Shown here in pieces: positions 1 to 8,679 of a stretch of 64,000 nucleotides of DNA. The notes beneath the pieces were generated by a model that saw only the letters and a program-made list of their open reading frames with translations, did no database searches and had not been told where the DNA came from. The DNA is from Kocuria rhizophila DC2201 (GTDB lineage: Bacteria; Actinomycetota; Actinomycetes; Actinomycetales; Micrococcaceae): NCBI RefSeq assembly GCF_000010285.1, contig NC_010617.1:372001-436000 (forward strand), written 5' to 3'. Numbering within the stretch: position 1 is the stretch's first letter; each line of letters opens with the position of its first letter. Both the position numbers and the translations under genes were made by a program.

Positions 1-3
1 GAG

Positions 4-813
4 ATGCGCGTTAACCCCCTGAACAAGGCGTTCGACGAGAACGGCCAGCCCTCGCCGGGCGTCAACAAGTTCCTCAACCACGCGCTGCGCATGCAGAAGC
101 CCTGGGTGGTCAAGATGATCAAGCACATGCGCCGCCAGCACCCGGACGAGACCCCCGCCCAGCTGGCCAAGCGCGCCCAGAAGCTCTACGTGCGCTCCGT
201 GACCGCCGGCGGCGGCGCGGTGGGCGCAACGGCCGCGGTGCCGGGCATCGGCACGCTGGCCTCCTTCGGGCTCTCGTCGGTGGCCGTGACCGGCTACCTC
301 GAGGCCACCGCGCTGTACGCGCAGGCCGTGGCGGAGCTGCACGGTGTGGAGCCGCAGGACGACGAGCAGAACCGCACCATGGTCATGGCCCTCATGCTCG
401 GCGAGGACGGTCAGGCCCTCATGGGCCAGCTGCTCACCAGCTCCTCCGCGAGCAAGAGTCTCTCCGGCAAGTGGGGGCTCATGATGGGCAAGTCCTCGGA
501 CCACTCCAAGCGCTTCGACGTGGGCCGGTCCATCCGCAACATGTTCGTCAAGCGGTTCATCGCCCGCCAGTCCGGCGCGATGCTCGGCCGTGCCCTGCCC
601 TTCGGCATCGGTGCGGTGGTCGGCGGCGGCGCCAACCTGGCCATGGCCCGGCAGGTCATCAAGTCCGCGCAGGAGGCGTTCGGGGAGTTCCCCTCGGACT
701 TCCCGGCCACGCTGGCCGTGGACGAGCGTGCCGCGGCGTTCGAGGGCGGGACCACCGCCACCCAGCAGGAGGCCGTGGAGTCCTCCGCGAAGGGGCGCAC
801 CCGGGGCAAGTAG
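4..813 (+). CDS. EcsC-like hypothetical protein
   Basis: A 269-residue protein of unknown function. Residues about 68-115 form a Gly/Ala-rich hydrophobic stretch (GAVGATAAVPGIGTLASFG) followed by an amphipathic helix, which resembles the membrane-associating core of the EcsC family; a second Gly-rich stretch lies at about 195-220. The N-terminus (about 1-65) is basic and the C-terminus Ala/Thr-rich. No catalytic motif is visible. The ATG is three bases from the window edge, so an upstream start cannot be excluded. The family assignment rests on the hydrophobic pattern only. Confidence 0.6.
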   Translation: MRVNPLNKAFDENGQPSPGVNKFLNHALRMQKPWVVKMIKHMRRQHPDETPAQLAKRAQKLYVRSVTAGGGAVGATAAVPGIGTLASFGLSSVAVTGYLEATALYAQAVAELHGVEPQDDEQNRTMVMALMLGEDGQALMGQLLTSSSASKSLSGKWGLMMGKSSDHSKRFDVGRSIRNMFVKRFIARQSGAMLGRALPFGIGAVVGGGANLAMARQVIKSAQEAFGEFPSDFPATLAVDERAAAFEGGTTATQQEAVESSAKGRTRGK

Positions 814-826
814 CCACCCGACCACG

Positions 827-875
827 CGCGCACGGGCGCCCGGGTGACCACGGTTCCCCGGGGCGCCCGTGCGCG
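827..875 (+). terminator. hairpin terminator after the EcsC-like gene
   Basis: A perfect 15-bp inverted repeat (827-841 with 861-875, loop 19 nt) lies 14 nt after the stop codon. It has no clear T-tract, as is common for actinobacterial terminators. Confidence 0.55.
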
Positions 876-945
876 TTCACGCGGACGTCACCGGGAGGTC
901 ACCTCCGCGTCGGGCGGCGCTCGGACCCGCGTTTCCCCCGCCTCC

Positions 946-951
946 TAGCGT
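946..951 (+). promoter_or_regulatory. -10 box TAGCGT, leaderless start of the GDPD gene
   Basis: TAGCGT is followed by six nucleotides and then the GTG at 958, so the predicted transcription start coincides with the start codon. There is no Shine-Dalgarno sequence between them. The same layout recurs elsewhere in this window. Confidence 0.45.
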
Positions 952-957
952 GGGGCC

Positions 958-1899
958 GTGGCCACCCCGACCGAACCGCCCGCCGCCCGCCCCCTGGTCT
1001 ACGCGCACCGCGGCTCCTCGCAGCGCTATCCCGAGCTCACCCGGGCCGCGTTCGTGCAGGCCCTCGCCGATGGCGCCGACGGCGTGGAGTGCGACGTCCA
1101 CCTCACCCGTGACGGGCACCTGGTGCTGCACCACGACGCCCACCTGGGGCGCACCTCGAACGGCAGCGGACCCGTGGGCCAGCACACGCTCGCGCAGCTG
1201 CGGCGGCTGGACTTCACCACGTGGAAGGGCGTGCGGATCCCGCCGACCCACGGGGCACCGCACGAGCAGCTCATGACGCTCGACGAGCTGCTGGACCTGC
1301 TGCTCGCCGCGGGGCGGCCGGTGGGGCTGGCGGTCGAGACCAAGCACCCCAGCCCCCACGGGCAGGGACTCGAGGAGGCGCTGCTGGTGCTGCTCATGCG
1401 CCGCGGCTGGAACCCGGAGACCGGCAGGCTCGGCACCGTGACGGTGTCGATCATGAGCTTCCACCCCGACGCCGTCCGCTACGTCCTGGGGGTGGTGGCC
1501 CCGCGGCACGTGTGCCAGCTGGTCACGCAGTCCACCGTGGCCTCGGTGCGCTCGAGCCTCGGGGTGGGCTCGGCCACCGCCGCCGTGTGCCGCGCCGGGA
1601 TGCGGCTCGTGGTGCCCCCGGCCGTCCCGCTGATCTCCCGCGGCGAGGTGGAGATCGCGGGGCCTGGGATCCGGTTCGTGCGGGAGAACCCGCGGCTGGT
1701 CGAGCGCTGGCGGGAGCGCGGCTCCACCCTGCGGGTGTGGACGGTGGACACGTTCGCGGACACCCACGTGTGCCTGGCCCTGGGAGTCCAGCAGATCACC
1801 ACGAACGTTCCGGCCCTGGTGCGGAGCTGGACCGATCCGCACCGGGCCCCGGTTCCGGGGCACCGGACGCGCGTCCCCCAGGTGCTCGGGTCGGTCTGA
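958..1899 (+). CDS. glycerophosphodiester phosphodiesterase family protein
   Basis: Predicted to hydrolyse glycerophosphodiesters to glycerol-3-phosphate and an alcohol. The 313-residue protein shows the family hallmarks: AHRG at residues 16-19 (catalytic His17), the acidic metal-ligand motif ECDVHLTRDGHLVLHHD at about 46-62, and ETKHP near 127. No signal peptide is seen, so it is probably cytosolic. The GTG start is supported by the -10 box exactly six bases upstream. It converges with purB. Confidence 0.88.
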   Translation: MATPTEPPAARPLVYAHRGSSQRYPELTRAAFVQALADGADGVECDVHLTRDGHLVLHHDAHLGRTSNGSGPVGQHTLAQLRRLDFTTWKGVRIPPTHGAPHEQLMTLDELLDLLLAAGRPVGLAVETKHPSPHGQGLEEALLVLLMRRGWNPETGRLGTVTVSIMSFHPDAVRYVLGVVAPRHVCQLVTQSTVASVRSSLGVGSATAAVCRAGMRLVVPPAVPLISRGEVEIAGPGIRFVRENPRLVERWRERGSTLRVWTVDTFADTHVCLALGVQQITTNVPALVRSWTDPHRAPVPGHRTRVPQVLGSV

Positions 1900-1932
1900 G
1901 GGGAGACCCGCTGCGGCTGACTCATTCCTCGG

Positions 1933-1958
1933 GCCCATCCCTCCGGCCCATCCCTCCG
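1933..1958. repeat. 13-bp tandem duplication between convergent genes
   Basis: GCCCATCCCTCCG occurs twice head to tail (1933-1945 and 1946-1958) in the 120-bp gap between the GDPD gene and purB. The flanking GGGCC/GGCCC could form a short hairpin acting as a bidirectional terminator. Confidence 0.6.
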
Positions 1959-2019
1959 GCCCGGGTGGTCCGAGAACGGCCGGCGGGCCCTGCACGGGAC
2001 CGCCGCCCGGCGGTGCGGC

Positions 2020-3453
2020 TCAGAGGCCGTAGGTGTCCACGAGCTCCTCGGCCAGACCGGTGTAGCCGCCCGGGGTCAGGGCGCTGAGCCGCTGCGCGGT
2101 CTGCTCGGAGAGCCCCAGCCCGGCGATGAACTCGCGCATCCGGTCGGCGTCCACGCGGTGGCCCCGGGTGAGGTCCTTGAGCCGTTCGTAGGGGTTGTCC
2201 ATGCCCTCGCGCCCGGCGATCGCCTCGGCCCGCATGGCGGTCTGGACGGCCTCGCCCAGCACCTCCCAGTTGCCGTCGAGGTCTTCGGCGAGGGTGGCCT
2301 CCGCGACGTCGAGGCGCTCCAGGCCCTTGACCACGTTGGAGATGGCCAGCAGCGAGTGGCCGAAGGCCACGCCGATGTTGCGCTGCGAGGAGGAGTCCGT
2401 GAGATCGCGCTGCCAGCGGGAGGTCACGAGGGTGGCGGCCAGGGTGTCCAGCAGCGAGCAGGAGATCTCCGCGTTGGCCTCCGCGTTCTCGAAGCGGATG
2501 GGGTTGACCTTGTGGGGCATGGTGGACGAGCCCGTGGCACCCTCCACGGGGATCTGCTGGAAGTAGCCGATGGAGATGTAGGACCACACGTCCGTGCAGA
2601 GGTTGTGCAGGATCCGGTTGAACCGGGACACGTCCGCGTACAGCTCCGCCTGCCAGTCGTGGGACTCGATCTGGGTGGTCAGGGGGTTCCACGTGAGGCC
2701 CAGCCCGGTCACGAAGGTCCGGGAGACCGCGGGCCAGTCGGTGTCCGGGGCGGCCGCCGTGTGCGCCGCGAACGTGCCGGTGGCGCCGTTGAGCTTGCCC
2801 AGGAACTCGGTGCCGGCCACCCGCTGCAGCTGCCGGTCCAGGCGGTGGGCGAACACCGCGAGCTCCTTGCCCAGCGTGGTGGGCGTGGCCGGCTGGCCGT
2901 GGGTGTGGGACAGCATGGGCGTGGCCTTGGCCTCGCGCGCCATGGTGGACACCGCCGCCACCAGTCCGCGGGCCGAGGGAAGCCACACGTTCTGCACGGC
3001 GTCCTTGATCCCGAGTGCGTAGGCCAGGTTGTTGATGTCCTCGGACGTGCACGCGAAGTGCACCAGGGGCGTGAGGTGCTCGAGACCCAGCTCGGGCATC
3101 CGTCGGGCGATGAAGTACTCCACGGCCTTGACGTCGTGCACTGTGACGGCTTCGAGCTCCGCGAGCTCCGCGACGGAGGCGGCGTCGAAACCGGTCACGA
3201 GCGCGCGCAGCCCGGCCTGCTGCTCCGCAGTGAGGGGGTCGAGCCCGGGCAGGGCGCGCCGCTCGCACAGGTGGATGAACCACTCCACCTCCACGTGCAC
3301 GCGCTCCCGGTTCAGGGCTGCCTCGGAGAGGTGGTCCACGAGCGCGGAGGCCTGCGGACGGTAGCGGCCGTCCAAGGGCCCCAGGGCTATCGCGGGGCTC
3401 TGCTGGCCCAGGGCCACTCGTCCGGACGGGAGGGTCTGCGCGGCGTTCGACAT
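2020..3453 (-). CDS. purB: adenylosuccinate lyase
   Basis: Cleaves SAICAR to AICAR plus fumarate and adenylosuccinate to AMP plus fumarate in purine synthesis. The 477-residue protein has the fumarase/aspartase superfamily signature GSSTMPHKVNP in its second half, TSEDINN and TQIESHDW motifs, and the N-terminal SPAIALGPLDGRY typical of PurB. The start at 3453 (MSNAAQ) was chosen over longer readings because the protein then begins just ahead of the conserved DGRY segment. AAGAAT lies seven nucleotides upstream of the ATG, a possible leaderless -10. It is divergent from the WXG-like gene. Confidence 0.95.
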   Translation of the reverse strand: MSNAAQTLPSGRVALGQQSPAIALGPLDGRYRPQASALVDHLSEAALNRERVHVEVEWFIHLCERRALPGLDPLTAEQQAGLRALVTGFDAASVAELAELEAVTVHDVKAVEYFIARRMPELGLEHLTPLVHFACTSEDINNLAYALGIKDAVQNVWLPSARGLVAAVSTMAREAKATPMLSHTHGQPATPTTLGKELAVFAHRLDRQLQRVAGTEFLGKLNGATGTFAAHTAAAPDTDWPAVSRTFVTGLGLTWNPLTTQIESHDWQAELYADVSRFNRILHNLCTDVWSYISIGYFQQIPVEGATGSSTMPHKVNPIRFENAEANAEISCSLLDTLAATLVTSRWQRDLTDSSSQRNIGVAFGHSLLAISNVVKGLERLDVAEATLAEDLDGNWEVLGEAVQTAMRAEAIAGREGMDNPYERLKDLTRGHRVDADRMREFIAGLGLSEQTAQRLSALTPGGYTGLAEELVDTYGL

Positions 3454-3640
3454 GGCCCCCATTCTTCCACGGGCCCGCGGCCCGGTGCCGCGGCGAGCAC
3501 ACTGCACCGCGGCACGCTCCGGGGCCTGTGGCGCCGCGGTGTCCCGGGGGCCCGCGACCGGCCCGTGCCGCCGGGCACCCCGTCCTAGCCTGATCCCGCG
3601 CGCCGGCCACCTCGCCCGGGCCGCGCGGAGAGGACACGAG

Positions 3641-4045
3641 ATGACATCCACGCTCAACGCGGCCCCCGGGCTGCACCCTGGGCTCGGCGCCATGGTCCAC
3701 GAGCAGCTCACGGCGCTCGCCCAGCGCTACGACGACGCCGCGGAACGGCTCGGCGCGCTGGGCCACAGGGTCGGCGGCCTGGGACAGGCCCACGGCGCCT
3801 GGACCGGGCCCGGGTCCCGGGCCTTCCGGGCCCGCGTGGAGCGCCACGAGCGCACCCTCGCCCGGGACGTGGAGACGTGCCGTGAGGCCGCGCGGTCGGT
3901 GCGCTGGGCGGCTGCGGTGCTCGCGGAGCGCCTTGCCGCGCTCGAGACGGCCGCGGAGCTGGGTGCGCCCCTGGTCTCGGTGCTGAGCACCCTGCTGGGT
4001 CCCGGCGTCGTGCTCCCGTCACTCGGGTCGGAGCGCCGGGGATGA
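3641..4045 (+). CDS. WXG100/ESAT-6-like small helical protein
   Basis: A 134-residue, Ala-rich, helical protein. Residues about 20-48 and 60-115 read as two amphipathic helices separated by AWTGPGS (W54-T55-G56), which fits the helix-turn-helix hairpin and WxG turn of the WXG100 superfamily, although it is longer than the usual 100 residues. GAGAGG sits upstream of the ATG. The stop overlaps the next start (ATGA), so the two are translationally coupled. By analogy with type VII systems it could be a chaperone or co-secreted partner of the lipase-like protein. No EccC ATPase is in the window. Confidence 0.55.
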   Translation: MTSTLNAAPGLHPGLGAMVHEQLTALAQRYDDAAERLGALGHRVGGLGQAHGAWTGPGSRAFRARVERHERTLARDVETCREAARSVRWAAAVLAERLAALETAAELGAPLVSVLSTLLGPGVVLPSLGSERRG

Positions 4046-6117
4046 GCGCCGCGGAGGGTGCGGGCCGCGGTGCGCCGCCCGCGGGAAGCACGGCGGGTGC
4101 GCCGTCGTTCCCTGCCGGGGGCGTGACCGAGGTCCGTGGCCCCGCCCAGGACGTCCAGGCGCAGCTGTTCGGCGAGGGGGACCCGTGGCGCCCTGCCGCG
4201 CGGGGGTTCACCTCCGCCCGGGAGGTCGCCGCCGCGGCGGAGGGCGCGCGGCAGAGCATGAGCGTGCACGGGGGAGCGGCGCCGGGGCAGGGCGGCGGGA
4301 TCGTCACGGTGGACGGCGACGGCCTCCGGAGCACCTCCGAGGACCTCGGGCGCGCGGCGGGCGAGCTCGGGGAGGCCGCGGCCGCACTCGTGCCGCTCAC
4401 GGCCGAGCTGGAGCTGTGGGCGCTCACGGGTCAGGCGCTGCTCGGGGACGCCGCCGCGCTGTCGGGCGCCCTGGTGGCGAGCGTGCTGGAGCACACGGCC
4501 GGGGTCGCCCTGACCGCTGGGCGGCTCGGCCGGGCCGCGCTGCGCTACGACGTCACGGAGCACGCCCTGACCGGGTCGTTCACGGCCGCGGCCCTGGGCT
4601 CGCCGCTGGGGGGACTGAGCGCGTCCTTCGCGAGGGAGGCGGCGCGGACCGCGGAGGACGTCGAGGTGGCCCTGGCACGGGCGGACGTGGACTCTCCCGC
4701 GGCGTTGCGCGAGCGCGTGCGGTTCTCGGCCCTGGGGGTGATCGTGCGGGGCGGCGGCCCCCACGGCACCGACGCCGTGATCCGCGGCCCCGGGGTGGAC
4801 GACCTCCTGGACGGGGTGCTGCAGCTGCCCGGTCCGGGTGGGGTGCCGGGACGGGAGGACCCCGGCGCCGGGCACGCTCCCGGTGGCGCGGCGGCTTCTG
4901 GATCCTCGCCCCTGACGCTCGGCCAGTACCTGCGCGGCGTGATGGTGGGCCGGCTCGACGGCGCGGGCCGGCGGCTGGCCCGCGGGCCGGGGGAGGGCGA
5001 CCCGCCGGCCACGGACGCGGAGCTCCTCGACTCCCTCGAGCCCGCGGTGGCCGCCATGATGCTCGCGAATCCCACGACCGCGGGGATCTATGCGCTGTAC
5101 CGCACCGGGCGGCGGCTGAGCGCTGCGGAGCGCCCGGGTCCGGGGCTCACCGGGGTGCTGCGCGGCCTCGAGAAGGAACGGGCTCTGTACCCGGCGCGCC
5201 GGGAGGTGTTCACGGGGGTGACCCCCGCGACCGCCGCCGCCCGGCACATGACCCCGCTCTCCGGGCGACCGTTGCCGGCGGGCGTGCACCACGACGGCGC
5301 CGTGCCCACCACGGTGGCGGGCACGGCGGCCGCCCTCAAGGACGCCAAGAGCATCGTCTCGGGGACGGACGCGGACGGCCGGCCCGTGGAGAACAGCACC
5401 GTGATGGTCCAGAAGGCCACCGGGGCGGACGGGCGCACCGCGTACTCCGTGGTCCTCACCGGCACGGAGAAGTGGACGGACAGCGCCGGGGTGCACGACC
5501 TCAAGGGGATCAGCCAGGGAATGACCACCGTGCCCTCGGCACCGCTCAGCGAGCTCCCCCAGGCCCAGCGCATGGCGGTGCAGGCTCTGCGGGACGCGGG
5601 GATCCGCCCCGGGGACACCGTGGTGCTCACGGGTCACAGCCTGGGCGGGATCGATGCCGCCGGGCTTGCCGCCAACCAGCAGTTCCGGGGGCTCTACGAC
5701 GTCGCCGCGGTCACCACCTTCGGCGCGCCCGTGGGGGACTTCGCGATCCCCGGGGAGACCTCCGTGATGGCCGTGGAGCACGTGGACGACGTGGTGCCCA
5801 CCCTGGACGGCGTGCCCAACCCGGACGGCGCGCACCGTTCCACGGTGCAGGTCAACACCCCCTACGCGGGCGCCCTGGAGTGGTACGGCGGTCGCACCGG
5901 GGCCACCGCGCACGAGATGCACCTCTACACCGTGGGGGCCCAGGGCATCTCCGGCTCCGGTCACCCGGTGGTCCTGGCCCACGAGCAGCGGCTCGCGGAC
6001 GCGGTGCCCCACGGTCCCGGGACCCGCACCGAGAGCTACGTGTACGAGGGGTGGGAGGAGCACACCGGGCTCGACGGCGTGGTGAGCCCCCGGCGGGCCG
6101 CGGACCGCGTGCGGTGA
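4042..6117 (+). CDS. large protein with C-terminal lipase (alpha/beta-hydrolase) domain, putative T7SS-type effector
   Basis: A 691-residue protein. The C-terminal third carries the nucleophile elbow GHSLGG (residues 531-536, Ser533). A plausible triad is completed by Asp582 or Asp583 (VEHVDDVVP) and His624 or His627 (AHEMHLY), as in class 3 lipases. Residues about 95-225 are Ala/Leu-rich helices with no signal peptide, and 235-310 is a Gly/Pro-rich linker. An N-terminal helical module plus C-terminal enzyme behind a WXG-like partner is the layout of LXG/WXG secreted effectors, but no secretion genes are nearby. A cytosolic esterase is the alternative. Confidence 0.65.
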   Translation: MSAAEGAGRGAPPAGSTAGAPSFPAGGVTEVRGPAQDVQAQLFGEGDPWRPAARGFTSAREVAAAAEGARQSMSVHGGAAPGQGGGIVTVDGDGLRSTSEDLGRAAGELGEAAAALVPLTAELELWALTGQALLGDAAALSGALVASVLEHTAGVALTAGRLGRAALRYDVTEHALTGSFTAAALGSPLGGLSASFAREAARTAEDVEVALARADVDSPAALRERVRFSALGVIVRGGGPHGTDAVIRGPGVDDLLDGVLQLPGPGGVPGREDPGAGHAPGGAAASGSSPLTLGQYLRGVMVGRLDGAGRRLARGPGEGDPPATDAELLDSLEPAVAAMMLANPTTAGIYALYRTGRRLSAAERPGPGLTGVLRGLEKERALYPARREVFTGVTPATAAARHMTPLSGRPLPAGVHHDGAVPTTVAGTAAALKDAKSIVSGTDADGRPVENSTVMVQKATGADGRTAYSVVLTGTEKWTDSAGVHDLKGISQGMTTVPSAPLSELPQAQRMAVQALRDAGIRPGDTVVLTGHSLGGIDAAGLAANQQFRGLYDVAAVTTFGAPVGDFAIPGETSVMAVEHVDDVVPTLDGVPNPDGAHRSTVQVNTPYAGALEWYGGRTGATAHEMHLYTVGAQGISGSGHPVVLAHEQRLADAVPHGPGTRTESYVYEGWEEHTGLDGVVSPRRAADRVR

Positions 6118-6227
6118 GCGGCGCCCTCCGGGCCCGGGCCCGGTGCTCGGGCACGGCACCGGGTGAGTGCCCAGGTCAGGGCGGGGCCGGCAGCGGTCCC
6201 CTCCCCGGGTGAGGTGCAGGGCCGGAC

Positions 6228-6233
6228 TAGCAT
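6228..6233 (+). promoter_or_regulatory. -10 box TAGCAT, leaderless start of the aminotransferase gene
   Basis: TAGCAT is followed by seven nucleotides and then ATG at 6241. The hexamer overlaps the earlier candidate ATG at 6232, which argues against that start. Confidence 0.45.
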
Positions 6234-6240
6234 GTCAGGC

Positions 6241-7401
6241 ATGGATTCAGCCACGCACGCATCCGGACCGTCCGAGACCCCCGGGGACGTCACACGCGTG
6301 ACCCCGCGCGCGGCCCTCGCCAAGCTTCCCGCGTACGCCGCCGGCAAGCCGGCCTCCCAGATCCCGGGGCTGGTGGCCTACAAGCTGGCTTCCAACGAGA
6401 ACCCCTTCGGGGCAGTGCCCGCCGTGCGCGAGGCCGTGGCGGGCTTCGACGCCTACAACCGCTACCCGGACCCCTCAGCGACTGCGCTGCGCGAGGCTCT
6501 GGCCGACTACCTGCACGTCCCCGCGGAGGACATCGTGGCGGGGGCCGGCAGCCTGGGCGCCCTCAACCAGCTGCTCGCGGCGTTCGCGGGCACGGGGGAG
6601 GACGGCAGGCCGGACGAGGTGGTCTACTCGTGGCGCTCGTTCGAGGCCTACCCCATCTCGGTGGGCCTCGCCGGCGCCCTCAGCGTCCAGGTGCCCAACC
6701 TTTCCGACGGCTCCCACGACCTCGACGCCATGGCCGCGGCCGTGACAGAGCGCACCCGCGTGGTCCTGCTGTGCACCCCCAACAACCCCACGGGTCCGAG
6801 CCTGCGCGCCGACGCCGTGCGCGAGTTCCTGGGGCGGATCCCGTCCAGCGTGGTGGTCGTGGTGGACGAGGCGTACTGGGAGTTCCAGCGCGGTGAGGGA
6901 CTCGTGGACGGCATCGAGCTGTACCGGGAGCACCCGAACGTGGTCTCCCTGCGCACCTTCTCCAAGGCGCACGGCCTGGCCGGGCTGCGGGTGGGCTACA
7001 CCGTGGCCCAGCAGGACGTCACCCGCCACCTGCGCCAGAGCGCCCCGGCCTTCGCCGTCACGGAGCTCGGGCAGCTCGCGGCCACGGCCTCGCTCGCCAG
7101 CATCGAGCAGGTCGAGCAGCGGGTCCAGAGCCTGGTGGACGAGAGGGAGCGCGTGCTGCGCGGACTGGCCGAGCTCGGGTGGCAGCACCCCCGCACCGAG
7201 GCCAATTTCGTGTGGTTGCCGCTGGGCGAGCGCAGCGCGGAATTCACCGAAATGTGCGACCAACACGCCCTGTCTGTGAGGTGTTTCACTTCCGAAGGGG
7301 TCCGTGTAAGCTTCGGTGAACCCGAGGCGAACTCCCGATTCCTGGAACTCTGCGCTGCCTTCCCGCACCCCAGCACCATGCCGACACCCCGGCAACCCTG
7401 A
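6241..7401 (+). CDS. hisC: HisC/Pat-family aminotransferase
   Basis: A PLP-dependent class I/II aminotransferase of 386 residues. SNENPFG near residue 45, the CTPNNPTG motif, VVDEAYWEF, and FSKAHGLAGLRVGY with the PLP lysine at K242 identify the histidinol-phosphate/aromatic aminotransferase family. It is not in a histidine operon; it sits just ahead of a 2-oxoacid dehydrogenase, so transamination of aromatic or branched-chain substrates (Pat-like) is as likely as histidine synthesis. Longer in-frame starts at 6163 and 6232 exist; 6241 is preferred because of the -10 box seven bases upstream. Confidence 0.82.
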   Translation: MDSATHASGPSETPGDVTRVTPRAALAKLPAYAAGKPASQIPGLVAYKLASNENPFGAVPAVREAVAGFDAYNRYPDPSATALREALADYLHVPAEDIVAGAGSLGALNQLLAAFAGTGEDGRPDEVVYSWRSFEAYPISVGLAGALSVQVPNLSDGSHDLDAMAAAVTERTRVVLLCTPNNPTGPSLRADAVREFLGRIPSSVVVVVDEAYWEFQRGEGLVDGIELYREHPNVVSLRTFSKAHGLAGLRVGYTVAQQDVTRHLRQSAPAFAVTELGQLAATASLASIEQVEQRVQSLVDERERVLRGLAELGWQHPRTEANFVWLPLGERSAEFTEMCDQHALSVRCFTSEGVRVSFGEPEANSRFLELCAAFPHPSTMPTPRQP

Positions 7402-7443
7402 GGTGGTGGAGCGCACCGAGAACTCTGTGTTCGCAAGGCTCGA

Positions 7444-7470
7444 CATGACCGGGGCGATCCTCCGGTCATG
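7444..7470 (+). promoter_or_regulatory. 9-bp inverted repeat in the leader of the dehydrogenase operon
   Basis: CATGACCGG (7444-7452) and CCGGTCATG (7462-7470) are perfect inverted repeats with a 9-nt spacer, located 27 nt before the E1 alpha start. It could be a regulator's operator or the terminator of the upstream gene. It buries the alternative ATG at 7468. Confidence 0.4.
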
Positions 7471-7497
7471 AAGACAGCGGAAGGACCGAGATCGACC

Positions 7498-8679
7498 ATG
7501 GAATCAGCCATTCACCCGGGTGTCGTGGAGAGCACTCTCCCGCGCCACCAGCTGCTGGACGAACGAGGCGTCGTCACGCAGGACCCCCTCCTCTCCCCCC
7601 ACGTGCAGGACATCACCGTCGATGACCTCAAGCACCTCTACCGCTCCATGACCCGGGCGCGGCGGATCGACGAGGAGGGCACCTCCCTCCAGCGTCAGGG
7701 CCAGCTCGTGCTGTGGGTCCCGCTGCGCGGCCAGGAAGCCGCCCAGATCGGCTCCACGTGGCCCACGCGGCCCACCGACCGGCTCTACCCGTCGTACCGC
7801 GAGCACGCCGTGGCCTTCGAGCGCGGCGTGGAGCCCTCCGAGCTGATGCGCTACTTCCGCGGGCTCACCGCCGCCGGCTGGGACCCCGAGGAGCACAACC
7901 TCAACCTCTACACCGTGGTGCTGGGCTCGCAGGTCCCGCACGCGGTGGGCTACGCCATGGGCACCGTCATGGACCGCCGTGCCGCCGAGGAGGCGGGCAC
8001 GCCGCTCGAGACCGAGCCCGAGGCCGTCGTCGCCTACTTCGGGGACGGCGCCAGCACCGAGGGCGAGGTCCACGAGTCCATGGTGTTCGCGGCCTCCTAC
8101 GACGCTCCCGTGCTGTTCTTCATCCAGAACAACCAGTGGGCCATCTCCGTGCCCTTCGCCACGCAGTCCCGCGTGCCGCTCGCCACCCGTGCGGCGGGCT
8201 ACGGCTTCGAGGGGCTGCGGGTGGACGGCAACGACATCCTGGCGGTGGTGGCGGCCACCCGCTACGCGCTCGACAAGATCCGCCGGGGCGAGGGCCCCGT
8301 GCTCATCGAGGCCGAGACCTACCGGATGGGCGCGCACACCACGGCGGACGATCCCACCAAGTACCGCAAGCGCGAGGAGGAGGACCAGTGGGGACTGCTC
8401 GACCCCGTCGAGCGGCTCACGGTCCTGCTGCGCACCGAGCACGGCGTGGAGGACTCCTTCTTCGAGACCGTGGCCACCGAGAACGACGAGCTCGCGCGCC
8501 GCATGCGCGCCGACGTCCTGGCCATGACCACGCCCGAGTTCGTGGAGCGCTTCGAGAACGTCTACGCCGGGCCCCACCCCCTGGTGGAGGCCGAGCGCGC
8601 CGAGTACCTGGACTACCAGGCGGGATTCGACGTCCCGGCCGATGCCCAGGACGCGCACACGGAAGGAGCGGGAGCATGA
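7498..8679 (+). CDS. bkdA: 2-oxoacid dehydrogenase E1 component, alpha subunit (branched-chain/pyruvate type)
   Basis: Thiamine-diphosphate-dependent decarboxylase subunit of a 2-oxoacid dehydrogenase complex, 393 residues. The ThDP/Mg binding motif starts with GDG at 182-184 and ends with QNN (N211/N212). YPSYREHAVAF and the phosphorylation-loop-like YRMGAHTTADDPTKYR are conserved in E1 alpha. The E2 lipoyl signature in this operon favours branched-chain substrates, but a pyruvate dehydrogenase annotation is common for homologues. The start at 7498 has AAGGA about 13 nt upstream; the ATG at 7468 lies in a hairpin and was rejected. The stop overlaps the next gene by ATGA. Confidence 0.88.
   Translation: MESAIHPGVVESTLPRHQLLDERGVVTQDPLLSPHVQDITVDDLKHLYRSMTRARRIDEEGTSLQRQGQLVLWVPLRGQEAAQIGSTWPTRPTDRLYPSYREHAVAFERGVEPSELMRYFRGLTAAGWDPEEHNLNLYTVVLGSQVPHAVGYAMGTVMDRRAAEEAGTPLETEPEAVVAYFGDGASTEGEVHESMVFAASYDAPVLFFIQNNQWAISVPFATQSRVPLATRAAGYGFEGLRVDGNDILAVVAATRYALDKIRRGEGPVLIEAETYRMGAHTTADDPTKYRKREEEDQWGLLDPVERLTVLLRTEHGVEDSFFETVATENDELARRMRADVLAMTTPEFVERFENVYAGPHPLVEAERAEYLDYQAGFDVPADAQDAHTEGAGA

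Noticed and set aside
3727-6159. An 810-codon open frame on the minus strand opposite the WXG-like and lipase genes
   Set aside because: The plus-strand reading contains the GHSLGG motif and a coupled start. The minus-strand product is low-complexity Arg/Gly/Pro/His sequence.
6163-6240. Longer aminotransferase starts at 6163 and 6232
   Set aside because: The -10 box TAGCAT (6228-6233) overlaps or follows them, and the added residues are unlike the family N-terminus.
7468-7497. Upstream ATG for E1 alpha at 7468
   Set aside because: It lies in the right arm of a perfect 9-bp inverted repeat and lacks a Shine-Dalgarno sequence. The ATG at 7498 has AAGGA upstream.
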